This document shows positions 35,051-45,864 of a stretch of 64,000 nucleotides of DNA, piece after piece. A program made the position numbers and the translations under genes. The stretch is from Branchiostoma floridae (taxonomy: Eukaryota > Chordata > Leptocardii > Amphioxiformes > Branchiostomatidae). The notes below the pieces were generated by a model that saw only the letters and a list, made by a program, of their open reading frames with translations, was not told where the DNA came from and ran no database searches. Within the stretch, counting starts at the first letter, position 1, and the number at the start of each line of letters is the position of its first letter. The DNA lies in NCBI RefSeq assembly GCF_000003815.2, contig NC_049987.1:22249218-22313217 (forward strand), written 5' to 3'.

Positions 35051-35057
35051 TCCATTG

Positions 35058-35100
35058 ATTGGGGGCTATTTGCGCTGAACACTGGGAACGGTATATATAT
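35058..35100 (+). promoter_or_regulatory. Candidate core promoter (inverted CCAAT, TATA)
   Basis: ATTGG (inverted CCAAT) at 35,058-35,062 and TATATATAT at 35,092-35,100 lie about 220-280 bp upstream of the next feature's ATG, ahead of a CpG-rich segment (35,150-35,260). Spacing suggests a start near 35,125. Sequence pattern only. Confidence 0.35.
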
Positions 35101-35373
35101 CGGTGTCCTGTAATCTAATTTGCACGTGTGCAACTCACACGTGATCAGTTATGACGGCCCTCGCCGCCGCGGTCGATTTTTTTCCCGCGATGTCTGTCCG
35201 GGAATGCTGGACACTGCTGCACACCTCACCGCCGTCCATAGCCACGGAACGGGTCATGGTCAGGTGAAAGGTATATCACTGCACGGAAGATGCCATTCGC
35301 TACTGGCTTCTCTCCTAGCAAGCATTCAACCCTGCCAGGCAGTTCTGGGAAAGGTGGAAGTTATTACATCGGC

Positions 35374-35440
35374 ATGCGGAGGATGTTCGGCATTCGCGCA
35401 GCGCTGGTTCTACTGGTGGTGCTATCCGGAGTGCTGAAAG
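35374..35440 (+). CDS. Predicted signal-peptide coding exon (phase-1 donor)
   Basis: From ATG 35,374 the frame reads MRRMFGIRAALVLLVVLSG then VLK. This has a positively charged start and a leucine/valine-rich core, a classic secretory signal. It stops at AAAG|GTGAGC (donor GT at 35,441), leaving one base of the next codon (phase 1). The exon may begin at 35,319 after a good acceptor (CTTCTCTCCTAG), or continue from the promoter at 35.1 kb. Signal-peptide exons followed by a phase-1 intron are typical of immunoglobulin-superfamily genes. Joining to the acceptor at 47,477 gives an Ala codon (G|CG) and leads straight into the Ig domain with no frame break. The partner assignment is inference; the exon's coding character is fairly strong. 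Confidence 0.55.
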
Positions 35441-35489
35441 GTGAGCTGTGATGAAACATTGCTATCCTTTCCTGGTAAATATACTCCAA

Positions 35490-36170
35490 CAAGGCTAGGA
35501 TGTCCATAGCGATCTCTTCTACACTACGCATTCTACATTATGGATGTCGCTAAACGTGAGATATATTTACAGACGCGTTGAGCAAAATAAACGTTGCTAA
35601 CCAGAGTTAAATCAGTAGCTACAACAGTTAACTGGGGTAAACTATGATGTCCATAACGATCCCTTATGCGCTACACGTTCTGCATTATGTATGTCGCTTA
35701 ACATGAGCTTTACAGACGCGTTGAGCAAAACATACTTAGTAGTTCGTTAACCGGAGTTGAACCAGAAAATTTAAGGCTTGGATCTCATTTCCAAATCGGG
35801 GCCCGGCCGGGATGTTTAAAGAAACGAAAACTTGAAATGTCCACAAATCATGCCCATGAATCTTATTTTGACACTTTGTTTATTTTTATGCCTTTTCTAT
35901 CATTCTTGTCACTCCCGAAATCTGCCCGGCCAGGCCCCGGGTTGGAAATTGGGACCTAGGCCTTAACTGGGGGTAAACTAGATGGCGAGTGAGTGAGTGG
36001 GGATGCTTGCCTTCCAACCTACATATAAACTTCCGGCCATAAATCAAACGCGTGTGGAGTCAGCTCTATTTACAGACACAGTGAGCAAAATGCAATTCTT
36101 TAAACAGAGTTAAGTCAGTAGCAACAACAGTGAACTGGAGTAAACTAGATGGCGAGTGAGTGAATGGCTT
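35490..36170. repeat. Tandem repeat family (AACCAGAGTTAA type), first block
   Basis: Copies of TAACCAGAGTTAAATCAGTA, GCTACAACAGTTAACTGG and GGTAAACTA occur at about 35,598, 36,098 and again after 36,550. GACGCGTTGAGCAAAA recurs at 35,573 and 35,715. The array is interrupted by foldback E3 and by the LINE tail at 36,173. Confidence 0.8.
35771..35966. mobile_element. GC-rich foldback (family E), copy 3
   Basis: Left TTAAGGCTTGGATCTCATTT then CCAAATCGGGGCCC. Right, inverted, TTAAGGCCTAGGTCCCAATT then TCCAACCCGGGGCC. TTAA is present at both outer edges, so it may be the target duplication (piggyBac-like) or part of the arms. About 196 bp, no ORF. Confidence 0.85.
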
Positions 36171-36172
36171 GT

Positions 36173-36520
36173 TTATTTGTTTCGCACTTTAAAAACGATA
36201 TCAGTAAGTACATATAGTGAATTGTGAAACATAAACAGTGCTAGGGAGGCCGAAAGCAAAAGCTTATTAAAAGGCCTTCCTATATTAACTTATTACATTC
36301 ATATAAATTTAACCAAAAAATAAGTATGAACATAAATAAGTATGGATAATAATTAACGGAAATCATGGAATGAAAAACAAATTACACAAAATAATTAAAC
36401 GTAACTTAGGAAACAATAAATGAATATAACTATAGATTGAAAGTTAACGTTACCAGAACTATACAACAAAGTACATAAAAAAAACCAGTATGGATAATGC
36501 ATGACGGAATCAATAGAAAT
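36173..36520 (-). mobile_element. LINE 3' fragment
   Basis: TTGTTTATTTGTTTCGCAC at the left is the 3' end on the minus strand. GCTAGGGAGGCCGAAAG matches the tail at 4,928. The rest is AT-rich and non-coding. The 5' break abuts telomere-type repeats. The satellite resumes beyond them, so this is an insertion. Confidence 0.55.
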
Positions 36521-36549
36521 GGTTAGGGTTAGGGTTAGGGTTAGGGTTA
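36521..36549 (+). repeat. Interstitial telomere-type repeat (TTAGGG)n
   Basis: GGTTAGGGTTAGGGTTAGGG continuing for 29 bp in total, almost five perfect hexamers, with the G-rich strand pointing away from the truncated LINE end. The shadow frame reads NPNPNPN on the minus strand. Confidence 0.97.
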
Positions 36550-36960
36550 AAATCTCCTAAATACTGTGAATACCTGAATGAGCTGTATTTAAAGATGCGA
36601 TAAACAAGACACACTTTGTTAACCAGAGATAAATCAGTAGCTACAACAGTTAACTGGGGTAAACTAGTGAGTGAGGGATTTTTGCTTTTCAACATACTTA
36701 ATCTTTTGACCATCAATCAAATGCGTGGAGTCAGCTTTATATGGACAGGAAAATCTCCTAAATACTGTATTTAAAGACGCGGTGAGCAAAACACACTTTG
36801 TTAACCAGAGATAACTTCAACAGTTAACTGTGGTAACCTAGTGAGTGAGGGAGTGGAGATTTTTGCTTTCAACCTACTTAAACTTCCGGGCATCAATCAA
36901 GTGCGTAGAGTCAGCCTTATGTGAACAGGAAAATCTCCTAAATACTCGGATGTGACAGCG
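36550..36960. repeat. Tandem repeat family (AACCAGAGTTAA type), second block
   Basis: Units at about 36,550 and 36,748 each carry AAATCTCCTAAATACTG, ACACACTTTGTTAACCAGAG, a GATAA phrase and TAGTGAGTGAGGGA. Unit length is about 190-200 bp. Confidence 0.85.
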
Positions 36961-36974
36961 CTGCAGGCAATTAC

Positions 36975-37780
36975 AGAATGATAAACGAGCAATACTCCCG
37001 TCCTACTGACCCGTGATCGGGCCATTTTTTACCATCTTCCCTAAAACGGAACACATAGAGGCGTTTATTAGAACTGCTGTTCTTTTACGTATTATCATGA
37101 TTCAAGTTGAATCTCTATGTAGATAAAGTTAATGCCTTGATTAAACATTTCTTTCCTATCGTACTAAATGCACGTCTTTCCTGAGGCAAACGAGCAATAC
37201 TCTCGTCCTACTGACCCGTGATCGGGCTATTTTTTACCATCTTCCCTAAAAACGGAACACACGAAGACTTTCACTTGAAGTGGTAGTCTGATACGTGTTA
37301 TCATGATTCAGGTCGTATCTCTGTCAAGATAAACGAAATGGCCTTCGTTTCTTTCGTGTTTAACGAAAAGTAGGGCTTTCTAGAGGAAAATAATAAGACA
37401 TATGTCCCAACGCTTAGCCATGATCGGGCTCTTTCTTACCATCTTCTCTAAAAACGGAACACGCGAAGGTATTTATTAGAATTGCTGTTCTTATACGTGT
37501 TGTCATGATTAAAGTCGTATCTCTAAAAGATATTATTTCTTACCTGTCGTTCCTATCTGTCTGAAAGTAGGTCTTTCTAGCCTGAAATAATAAGACATAT
37601 GTTCCAATACTCCCATCTTTCTTAAAACGGAACACACGAAGCCGTCTATTAGAATTGTTGTTCTTATACGTGTCACCATCATTAAAATGACATCCCTAAT
37701 ATAATAGCTAAATGCCTTCCGTAAACATTTCTCTCTTATCTGACTAAATGTAGATGTTTCTAGAGGTAAGATAAGACATA
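36975..37780. repeat. Tandem repeat, unit about 204 bp, 4 copies
   Basis: ACCATCTTCCCTAAAA(A)CGG marks copies at about 37,030, 37,235, 37,437 and a diverged one near 37,610. Other shared phrases are CTACTGACCCGTGATCGGG, TTAGAACTGCTGTTCTT and ATCATGATTCA. Confidence 0.92.
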
Positions 37781-38620
37781 TGGCCAAATACAAACAGAGT
37801 GGAACACCGGTAGATCTATACCCTAACTATATCTATCGTATACGATTGACTTTTGCTCGCTTCAGTACAGGTGAAAAATTGTGTAACAGAAGATTTGTGT
37901 TAATTGTATCGGGTTTTAGATTGTGTAAGTGGGTCAATGGGGCTGCCTTTATAGTTAGTGTCCATGGTGGGGCGGAGCTTTCGTACCACAAACTAACATC
38001 TGCCCATCACTTTGTCAAGCGGCCGGGTGTACAGTACAGCAATTAAGCACGCATGAGCGCATATCATCGAGCTATTACTGGTGATTTGTGGCGATGATTA
38101 TTCGCCATTCACCCGGAGATATGGATCTGGCAGATGATCATTGTGACTGGTAATGAGACTATCTGTAAAATCTCCCTGCTTTTTCGGGCTTTGTTCCAAA
38201 TTCTTCATCTCCTGTCCTGTCATTATTGTTGAATGTCATAATTGTGACTACACGATGTTTGGCTGTTGTTCATACTAAGTACCCCTTTGTCTTTTAGAAA
38301 CTGCAATATCATGACGATTTTCGTGTTTTACTTTAAATTTACTATCGTTGTTATTTTTTTATCGTTTCGTTATTGATATCATATTCGAATCCTTGTTATC
38401 TTTTGTAATATTTGATATTATTCATAGCTTAATTGTACATTTCTTTTGTCTTTTTGCCACATTTATTTTTTTTATCTACGATCTGACCTTGTGTAGGAAT
38501 GCTCGCGTTTTCCTGTTAACGGCAGCTCATAGATTTTACCTTGTGAGGATCGATAAACAAATAGACAACTTAAATGCGCGAAGGTTGCAGCCATCATTTC
38601 TAACAACATAATGCATATAT
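37781..38620. other. Unique sequence, no gene
   Basis: AT-rich after 38,200. Around 38,050-38,160 it is motif-dense and balanced in composition (GGTGATTTGTGGCGATGATT), and may be regulatory. Confidence 0.3.
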
Positions 38621-38624
38621 GGCT

Positions 38625-39020
38625 CTAGAATGACTGGGCAAATTATAGGGCGGATATCTAATAAAGGCATTACGTTTCCGATCGTCCCGGGGTTGATTGA
38701 CGGCTATTCAAAGCGCGCTATTCAGGTGAGCGTGCGGTCATTCGCCGAACAATCGCTGTCATCCGCCGTCATGCGCTATGGCCGTAATAAGCCACATAAA
38801 CGGCCGAAATCGGGCAATTGAAAAGTGTGACGTCGCCCAGTTAAGGCACCATCAATGGCTCGGCTTACACAAAGCCGTTCTCCATAGCTGTCCATTAGCC
38901 CCGCTCCTGCCCCGGATAATTGACAGACTGCGGTGCCTGGAGTACATGCCTAGTTACGTACCGATAATCCGAGAGCTGTAATCCTGGCTATAGCTCCGTG
39001 GGTAATGATGCCACTGCGTT
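38625..39020. promoter_or_regulatory. Candidate intronic enhancer
   Basis: This non-repeat island contains TTGATTGACGG (about 38,693), close to the PBC-MEIS composite site TGATTGACAG, and GGATAATTGACAGAC (about 38,914), with a second TTGACAG. Several ATTA/TAAT-type cores and an AAGTGTGACGTC CRE-like site (38,822) also occur. If 35.4 and 47.5 kb are exons of one gene, it lies in the first intron. Inferred from motif clustering only. Confidence 0.3.
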
Positions 39021-39114
39021 AGAATCAAATTAGTCTTGGCGCGTTCCCATCAACCCATCTCCGCCTCACCGGGTCTAATGGATGTACGCTGCCTCCCATT
39101 CTACTCACATCCAC

Positions 39115-39765
39115 TCAGATACAGCAACACTTCTTCTTAGTTCCGCATGCACCAATTACTTAGACGGAGTCATGATGTTGAGAAGCTCACTGAACTCCCA
39201 GACGTAGAAACTTCTCCTGAGAGCTAGATTTACTGCTGAGAGTCAGGATTTCTACAGTTTTTTTATTGATCAACAAAGTACAGCACAGGACAGAGAGATG
39301 ATGCACTCTAGCAACATGCTAATATTAACATCAGATACAGCAACACTTCTCCTTAGTTCCGCATGCACCAATTACTTAGACAGAAGCATGATGTTGAGAA
39401 GCTCACTGAATTCCCAGATGTAGAAACTTCGCCTGAGAGCTAGATCCGCTGCTATCCTGATAGTTTTTTTATTGATCAACAACGTAAAGTACAGGACAGA
39501 GAGGTGTTGCACTCTGGCAACATGCTGATATCAAGATCAGATACAGCAACACTTCTTCTTAGTTCCGCATGCACCAATTACTTAGACAGAAGCATGATGT
39601 TGAGAAGCTCACTGAACTCCCAGATGTAGAAACTTCGCCTGAGAGCTAGATCCATGCACTGCTAACGATTTCTAAAGTTTTTTTATTGATCAAAGTACAG
39701 TACCGGCCAGAGAGGTTATGCACTCTAGCAGTATAATAATATTAACGTCACCTCTCAAAGAAAGA
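39115..39765. repeat. Tandem repeat, unit about 206-216 bp, 3 copies
   Basis: ACAGCAACACTTCTTCTTAG starts copies at 39,121, 39,337 and 39,543. Each has TTCCGCATGCACCAATTACT, GATGTTGAGAAGCTCACTGA and a TTTTTTTATTGATCAA tract. A diverged relative is at 40,140-40,270. Confidence 0.92.
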
Positions 39766-40049
39766 TAACAACTGAAAAGGACAAATAAAGTAACAATATC
39801 AATAACAAACAATTCACAGCAATTCTCAAATGGCTTGCGTAGTCCGAAATACATATAGAGATTATTGATGGAATGGTTACTAGGTGATTACAAAGCGTTT
39901 AGTATGTACCATATAAGTCTGGGTTAAATGTAAAATACTGCTGTTTGTATGATATAACAAGAAAGGTGGACCCGTAATATTAGATGGATGCGGGCGGATT
40001 CAAGAAGACTGTTGAAATCAAGAGTGTTACCTATAGTATGTTCTAAAGA

Positions 40050-40310
40050 TTGCCGAGAAGATTAATTTCTGGAGTTGTCCTAGAATTGTCATAACCTACC
40101 CCGAGATGAATGTGCTGAACTGTGCTCGAGGCTGAAATGAGGAATTTACTTAGCCAGGATCATGATGTTTAGAAGGTTGATGAACTCCCAAACTTAAAAA
40201 CGTCTCCTGAGAGCTGAATCCACAGCTGGCGATCAGGATTTCTGGCGTTGTCCTAGAATTGTCATAACCTTCCTCGAGATGAATGTGCTGAACTGTGCCC
40301 AAGGCTAGGC
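40050..40310. repeat. Diverged relative of the 39.1 kb repeat, duplicated
   Basis: TTGTCCTAGAATTGTCATAA followed by GAGATGAATGTGCTGAACTG occurs at about 40,075 and 40,252. Between them, ATCATGATGTTTAGAAGG and CTCCTGAGAGCTGAATCC match the preceding array. Confidence 0.8.
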
Positions 40311-40582
40311 GGCAATTTCCGCGTGAACTGTTTAATGCCGGTTCAAATGAAGGACGGTGGGCGTTATTTCCTGCATTTCCAATTACAGCTATGCGTTCCG
40401 GACTAGATGGGTGAGGGAGGGAGAGATCTAGTTTTGGATAATGGGGGTGTAGATAATGTACGGTCTCTGTAGATGCAATTCTCGGTAATAATGCACACAG
40501 ACAAACGAGATGGCCTAAATGGTGAGGATACTGTTTTAAGTTATCGTCGATATCGGCGCTACCCAATCTCTGGGTTCATTAC

Positions 40583-40639
40583 AGTCGGAAGGCCCTCCCG
40601 GATTCGTCATTGTCACGTTACTTGTGAAATGTACGGGGA
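40583..40639. repeat. 57-bp direct repeat, left copy
   Basis: AGTCGGAAGGCC and TCATTGTCACGTTACTTGTG then AAATGTACGGGG. The same sequence restarts immediately right of the MITE at 41,060-41,116. Confidence 0.9.
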
Positions 40640-41060
40640 TAGGGGTGGGTACCGTTACGGTGTACTGGTACAAAACCGGGTTTTCTTATTGGACCGATGC
40701 TGAAAAATCGGTGGACCGGATGTTGGACCTATTGGAAGATTGTATGATCAAACATTCACATGTTTTGGGGCTTAACGGTCGAAGAACATAACAAGAGCGA
40801 AGTAGAGTAGATCTAGAGGTTAATTTCTACCAAATATTGCAGTCAACCGTAGAGAGGCAGTTAGTTAGTTGTAGGATTCTAAATCGCCAGTGGTGTCGAA
40901 TACTCCACAAAACGGATTTCGTTGTAGCGAAATAGACCATTGTTTTGAGTATAGTCCATTCACATGTTTTCACATACTGAATCAGGTACGGACCGGGACC
41001 TGATGTTCTGGACCTAAACCGTACCTGGATCTGAATTTTCTGTACCGGTACCCACCCCTA
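40640..41060. mobile_element. hAT-like MITE
   Basis: Inverted termini TAGGGGTGGGTACCG and CGGTACCCACCCCTA. The (T/C)AGGGGTGGG start is typical of hAT elements. The subterminal region is rich in ACCGG/CCGGT motifs. There is no transposase ORF and no 8-bp duplication; instead it is flanked by a 57-bp direct repeat. Confidence 0.75.
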
Positions 41061-41116
41061 GTCGGCAGGCCTCCCTGTATCCGTCATTGTCACGTTACTT
41101 GTGAAATGTACGGGGA
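41060..41116. repeat. 57-bp direct repeat, right copy
   Basis: AGTCGGCAGGCC and TCATTGTCACGTTACTTGTG then AAATGTACGGGG, with a few differences from the left copy. Confidence 0.9.
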
Positions 41117-42726
41117 CGTTCTGGTGCGGTGCAGCCGTGAGGGATGCCCGGTTGTTGGAACGACAACAATGGGGGACAAAACACTTGCTGAAGCTGTTAT
41201 TGGCGAGGTAATGAATGCCCGCTCCACCGGACTGGATAATTGGACGGGGCTGGAGAAAAGAGGGTGCACGAATTGCCTACGTGGAGGACCACCGTGGAGG
41301 TAATTCACACAACATGTACTGGGATGGAGTGGGCGACGATTGGGAACGCGACTAATCTGCATCTCAACAACTTCAGCCTGTGTAATGTTCCCATATGCAT
41401 TCCATCACATGGTAATCGCACTTAGACCTATCTGCGACGAAAATAACCGGAATATTTTATGCAACTTACATGTAAATACAATAAAACCGATGCTCACAAA
41501 GTATCAGACTATTTTTATCGATGGAATGTTGTTCTAATAAGCAACCAGAAAAAGATACAGAAAAATATGATCATACCCTCAAGTTAAGACACGACTAAAA
41601 TAATTCAATTTAAGTAATGCTTGAAACTGCAAAACGACTGATTTGGAAAATCTAAGGAATTAGTTGATCGCTCTGTCAAATCACTCGGTCGCAGCGTTAT
41701 CGCAGTTAGATCGCAAAGAGATCGTAGTGGGATCGCAGCGAGATCGCAGTGAGATCACTAACCCGGGGCCTGACATCAAGGTTTTCAATCGATAAACAAA
41801 AGATGGCGGGGCAACAGTGTTTTGATGAGATACATTGAGAGATTAAGGAAAGGCCTCGGTCTTGGTCAAACTCAGCAGAATCGTAATCACAGTGCGAACT
41901 GCACACCAAGGCCGTTACAGTACGTTTCCGCACGTTACGGTATGACATAGTATTGAAAGGTCAATTGTTTGGCAGTCACGTCATGTAGCACGGTCGTAAA
42001 CATAACTTTTTGCCTTTGACATAAAATATTTACGGCTGCTTGCCGTTCAATACAGCGTTTACGTGGCTAGTTGCCATGTAAATGGGCTGACATGGGATTG
42101 AGTGGGAAACCAAAGCCAGTACTGTAGTACAGTCGTGTAAAGGATTATAAAAAAATAATTCCAATATTGTACATGTAATGCGTTATTAACGTTTTGCAAA
42201 TGCAACTTTTGGAGGCTGTTCATCTAAGAAAGACAAAAACGCCAATGTTGTACTCCAAGCTACACTAACAAGACCAAAAGTAGGCTTTACGCCATCTTGC
42301 ATGGATGTTTCAAACAACAAAAGAAAGAGGACGAACGCAGCACACATAAATACTCGCTGCCTTACGAGCTAGTTAGTGAAGGAGCTAGTATTGGCATATA
42401 TATGCACGATGTAGGGTAGTCAACTTTAAGTCCTTCCCGCACCAAATGGTGCACCGGATGGCACCCATCTCCCTTGCTTTAGCCCTGGGGCTACACAGCT
42501 CTGTGCAATCACTACAACAGGGGGCTAGTTCACCGACAATGGTCTATGTGCTCAACTAGCAATTCTCTCTCCCAGATGCTGAGTACTAGCGGAGAACGCA
42601 GCGTGTGCAAGTTCTTTAAGTCATTGGTATGACTTACAACCTACCGACAGCAAGGCTCTTGGCCATCGTATGGGAAGGTACAAATAACTCTATCATGGCC
42701 GATGGTTGCTCCGACCGTGAAGACAG
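41117..42726. other. No gene recognised
   Basis: Includes a short array of GATCGCA(G/A) phrases (41,695-41,755: GTTAGATCGCAAAGAGATCG, GGGATCGCAGCGAGATCGC) and otherwise unassigned sequence. Confidence 0.4.
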
Positions 42727-42974
42727 CCTTAAGGTGCTATTTTGTGCACCTGGGGATCGGTGTGGCACTGTCGGGTTCGAGGCAAATTTCAGAGATGAAG
42801 AACGAATTTTCTTACGTTTCGTGTATTTTGTTGTCTTCTAAGCCATACTTAAAGGTATTTAGCAATATCTAAATTATAAAGAAAAATCGGCGAAAATAGC
42901 ACAACAGTGCCGCAGTGAACGAACCCCGCAGTGCCACACCGGTGACACAAGTTCAGTGAGATACCACCTTAAGG
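42727..42974. mobile_element. Foldback MITE (family G) with TTAA edges
   Basis: Left CCTTAAGGTGCTATTTTGTG then CGGTGTGGCACTGTCGGG. Right inverse CCTTAAGGTGGTATCTCACT then CGGTGTGGCACTGCGGGG. The TTAA at both edges suggests a piggyBac-like target preference. The small frame at the left edge is spurious. Confidence 0.85.
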
Positions 42975-43219
42975 CCGGTCTGTCTCTCCGGACAGTGCTG
43001 ACAGACGACACGGATGTTTATCGACCCGACCCGATCTTCACAAGGTCTCTTATTTTCCCAACAGGGCGGCCGTAAAGCTGTCGTCACGATGACGTCGTTT
43101 CCTTGGTTATCACGTCTTAACTCTGGAGATAAGTACACCGCTCAGGTTTGCGGGGCACCTTTACGGGCGGGGTGTCGTGTTTCAGCGGGGTGGATCTTAT
43201 TACAGGTCATCAGACCAGG

Positions 43220-44010
43220 ACTGCTGATGACGGTCATGGTCGTCGTTACAAGGGACGATCCATATTGATCTGTGGAGGGATGGGGTGGGAGACGAGCCAT
43301 TGTTCTTCAGGTAGGGAGGCAAAGCGTCAACTCGTTACAAGGATTGTTTATATGTCTGTGCTATTTTGACTTCTATTCGGGAAAAGTCTACAAGAACAAA
43401 AAAAACTTGATTTTGGCATAAGAAATGTCTGTTGCAAGGGACGATACGTGTTCACCTGTGGAGGGGTGTGGTGGTACGGGGGACGAGCCATTGTTCTTCA
43501 GGCAGGGAGGCAAAGCGTCAACTCGTTGCAAGGATGGTTTATATTTGTTGAAGTTGCTATATTCTGGAAAAGTATACAGAACAGATAATTGATTTTGCCA
43601 TAAAATAGTCCATGGTCATGGTCGTCGGTAGTGTCCATTACAAGGGACGATACATGCTCACCTGTGTATTGGGTGAGGTAGTATGGGGACAAACCATTGT
43701 CCTTCAAGCAGGGAGACAAAGAGTCAACTCGTTGCAAGGATTGTTTTTATTTGTCTCTGCTGTGCTATTCGGGAAACGCCTACAGGAACAAATAGTTGAA
43801 TCATCGTAAATTAGCCTATGGTAATGGCCATCAGAAAAGTCCGGCGCAGAGGACGATCCTTCTTACCATGAGAAGGGGGTTGTTGCATGGGACGAGCCAT
43901 TTTCATTTTCCATCTGGCAGGGAAACAACAGTCAACTCGTTGCAAGGATATTTTAGTTTTGTCTCTGATCTTCGAAAATGCCTTCAAGAACAATTACTTT
44001 GATATTTATC
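43220..44010. repeat. Tandem repeat, unit about 190-209 bp, 4 copies
   Basis: CAAAGCGTCAACTCGTT(A/G)CA or its variant occurs at 43,320, 43,511, 43,717 and 43,924. Units also share GACGAGCCATTGTTCTTCAG, TACAAGGGACGATCC and CGGGAAA(A/C)G(T/C)CTACA. Confidence 0.92.
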
Positions 44011-44257
44011 TTGAATCAAGATGGCCCAAAGCCAGCACGAGGATATAGACGTATCCGCCATTATGCAGATGACAGTTGTAAAATGTCCCATCGGGCCGAT
44101 AGGTTCTCATGTATCAATCCCCAGGGCGTCGTTTAACCTGAACTTACTCTGCAGGTGAAGATGGTATACAAGGCTATTGGACATGAATCTAACATTTATA
44201 CCATGTTAAGCAACAATACGTATAGTTCCCTTGATGAACAATATTGTTAGAAACGAT

Positions 44258-44480
44258 ATGTTTATTGCTTAACTTTCAAGACATACTTGTATGGTTGGCC
44301 CCTTCAACAAAGCATGCTGATCTCCACGGTGGACAGGAAAACAAAGGCAACAAAATTGTACATAGATAACAGAGATTAACGTTAATATGTATGCAAAGCA
44401 AAGCCAAATCGTGAAATCGAAATCATAATTCAATAACGTTAATCACGCCTTATTACGCTTTCAAATAGGAAATCGTTTGA
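44258..44480 (-). mobile_element. LINE 3' tail fragment (tentative)
   Basis: TGTTTATTGCTTAACTTTCA at the left has the same start as the other minus-strand tails (TTTATTGC). It is followed by AT-rich non-coding sequence. No coding part is detected. Confidence 0.35.
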
Positions 44481-44524
44481 GGTCAGAGGTCACATACATG
44501 TACATGTTCTTCAGTAAAAGGTGA

Positions 44525-44765
44525 GAACAACTCACTCAACTTCCTTTGCTCAAATTCACTTGACAGTAAGAAAGTGCTATACATTAGTCACCAGAAACAA
44601 AATCAAAGCAACTTAGGATCCAAGCTCATATTCTGGATTCACAAGACGGTAAGAAAGTGCGATCCATTAAACCGTTTAAGTCCCTAAAACCAAAGTCAAA
44701 GCAACTTAGGATCCAGGCTCATTTTCAGTATCCACAAGACGGTAAGAAAGTAGCGTTCCATCAAA
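44525..44765. repeat. Tandem repeat, unit about 90 bp, about 2.5 copies
   Basis: TCAAAGCAACTTAGGATCCA recurs at about 44,602 and 44,695. GGTAAGAAAGTGCGATCCAT-like phrases recur at 44,565, 44,647 and 44,739. Confidence 0.9.
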
Positions 44766-45625
44766 CGTTAGCACTCCCCCTTTTAGGCCCGTGGCTCAAT
44801 GGGGTGCTTCGTTTCCACTTAGCCGTCACATCCACCCCGAACGCAAACGTGCACTTAACACTGCTCCACAGACGTGCTTCCCATCTGAATCGCGTCACTT
44901 CGCCGCGTAAAACCCAATCATCATTTCTGATTGAATTAACACCGATGAACCCCAGGACCCTAGTCTGACTACCCATGTACGGAACCATGTACGTTCTGAC
45001 CCGCCCCATCTATAAAAACCGCCCCCCAAAACATCGCCACGTATCAACGTGACCAGCGTTTGCACTCCAGCCCTAGCGGAGGTTCCCGGGCCAACTTGAT
45101 TCATGTACAAACTGTGCCCAGAAAGCGCCCTCCAGTTAATTCCAACGTGCTGCAGTTTCCTGCCGAGTGGAGGCAGTTGATAGGGGAGGATATGAGAAGG
45201 GAATCTCGGTGAATAGAGGTGGGGGTTATGATGAAAATAATAAAGCGGATTTCTCTGAGTTATGTAGCGATGTCGTAGAGAGCACGGCGGTGTTTTGTAG
45301 TGTAGGAACGTGAGGGTGGTGCGCGATTATGGAAATTGTGTAGGTCCTCTAGCTGATGGTTCTGAGAACACAATAATGGCGTAGTTGGTATTTAGAACGT
45401 TGGCTATGGGACAAAAGCACCGGAGACAAATGTAGAAAGGAATGAAAACACCCTAAATAGATGATATTGACTACTAAAAGTATGTTGACAAAGGTCATCC
45501 GGGAGAAATGATCAGGAGTTTTCCACCGTAGCGTAAACGTTTCCTTAAGCAAAGTCAAATGGGAATGCTGAGAAAGTAAGGTACAAGTGGAAGAAATCTA
45601 TTCTCCTTACTTATTTATAACTGTG
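44766..45625. other. No gene recognised
   Basis: The frames at 44,657-45,110 on both strands overlap repeats and lack domains. The GC-rich part 44,990-45,090 has no splice context. Confidence 0.35.
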
Positions 45626-45629
45626 TTTT

Positions 45630-45663
45630 GTCACGTGATAATCAAAATCATTGGTCACGTGAC
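45630..45663. promoter_or_regulatory. Paired CACGTG E-boxes
   Basis: GTCACGTGA at 45,630 and GTCACGTGAC at 45,654 lie two helical turns apart. GTCACGTGAC is the consensus bound by MiT/TFE and USF bHLH-zip factors. Spacing and flanks are mirror-like. Function is inferred. Confidence 0.4.
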
Positions 45664-45864
45664 AAGAGAATTCCAAGACGAGAACACCTGGGTTGAAAAG
45701 GAGAGAGTGCGTCTCAAAAGTTCCCCAAAGCAGCTCATTTTGTTGTGTGAAATTGTTTGAATATTTCGTCAAAACAATAGATGGATGGATTCTCCTGTCG
45801 ATTTCGACAGATAACAAGGCAAACAGGCATATTCAAAAACTACGATTTGCTATAAAAAGTGGCA

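Noticed and set aside
34746-35078. 110-residue + strand protein upstream of the signal-peptide exon
   Set aside because: An acceptor-like site precedes part of it, but there is no domain or donor at its end; at most an untranslated exon.
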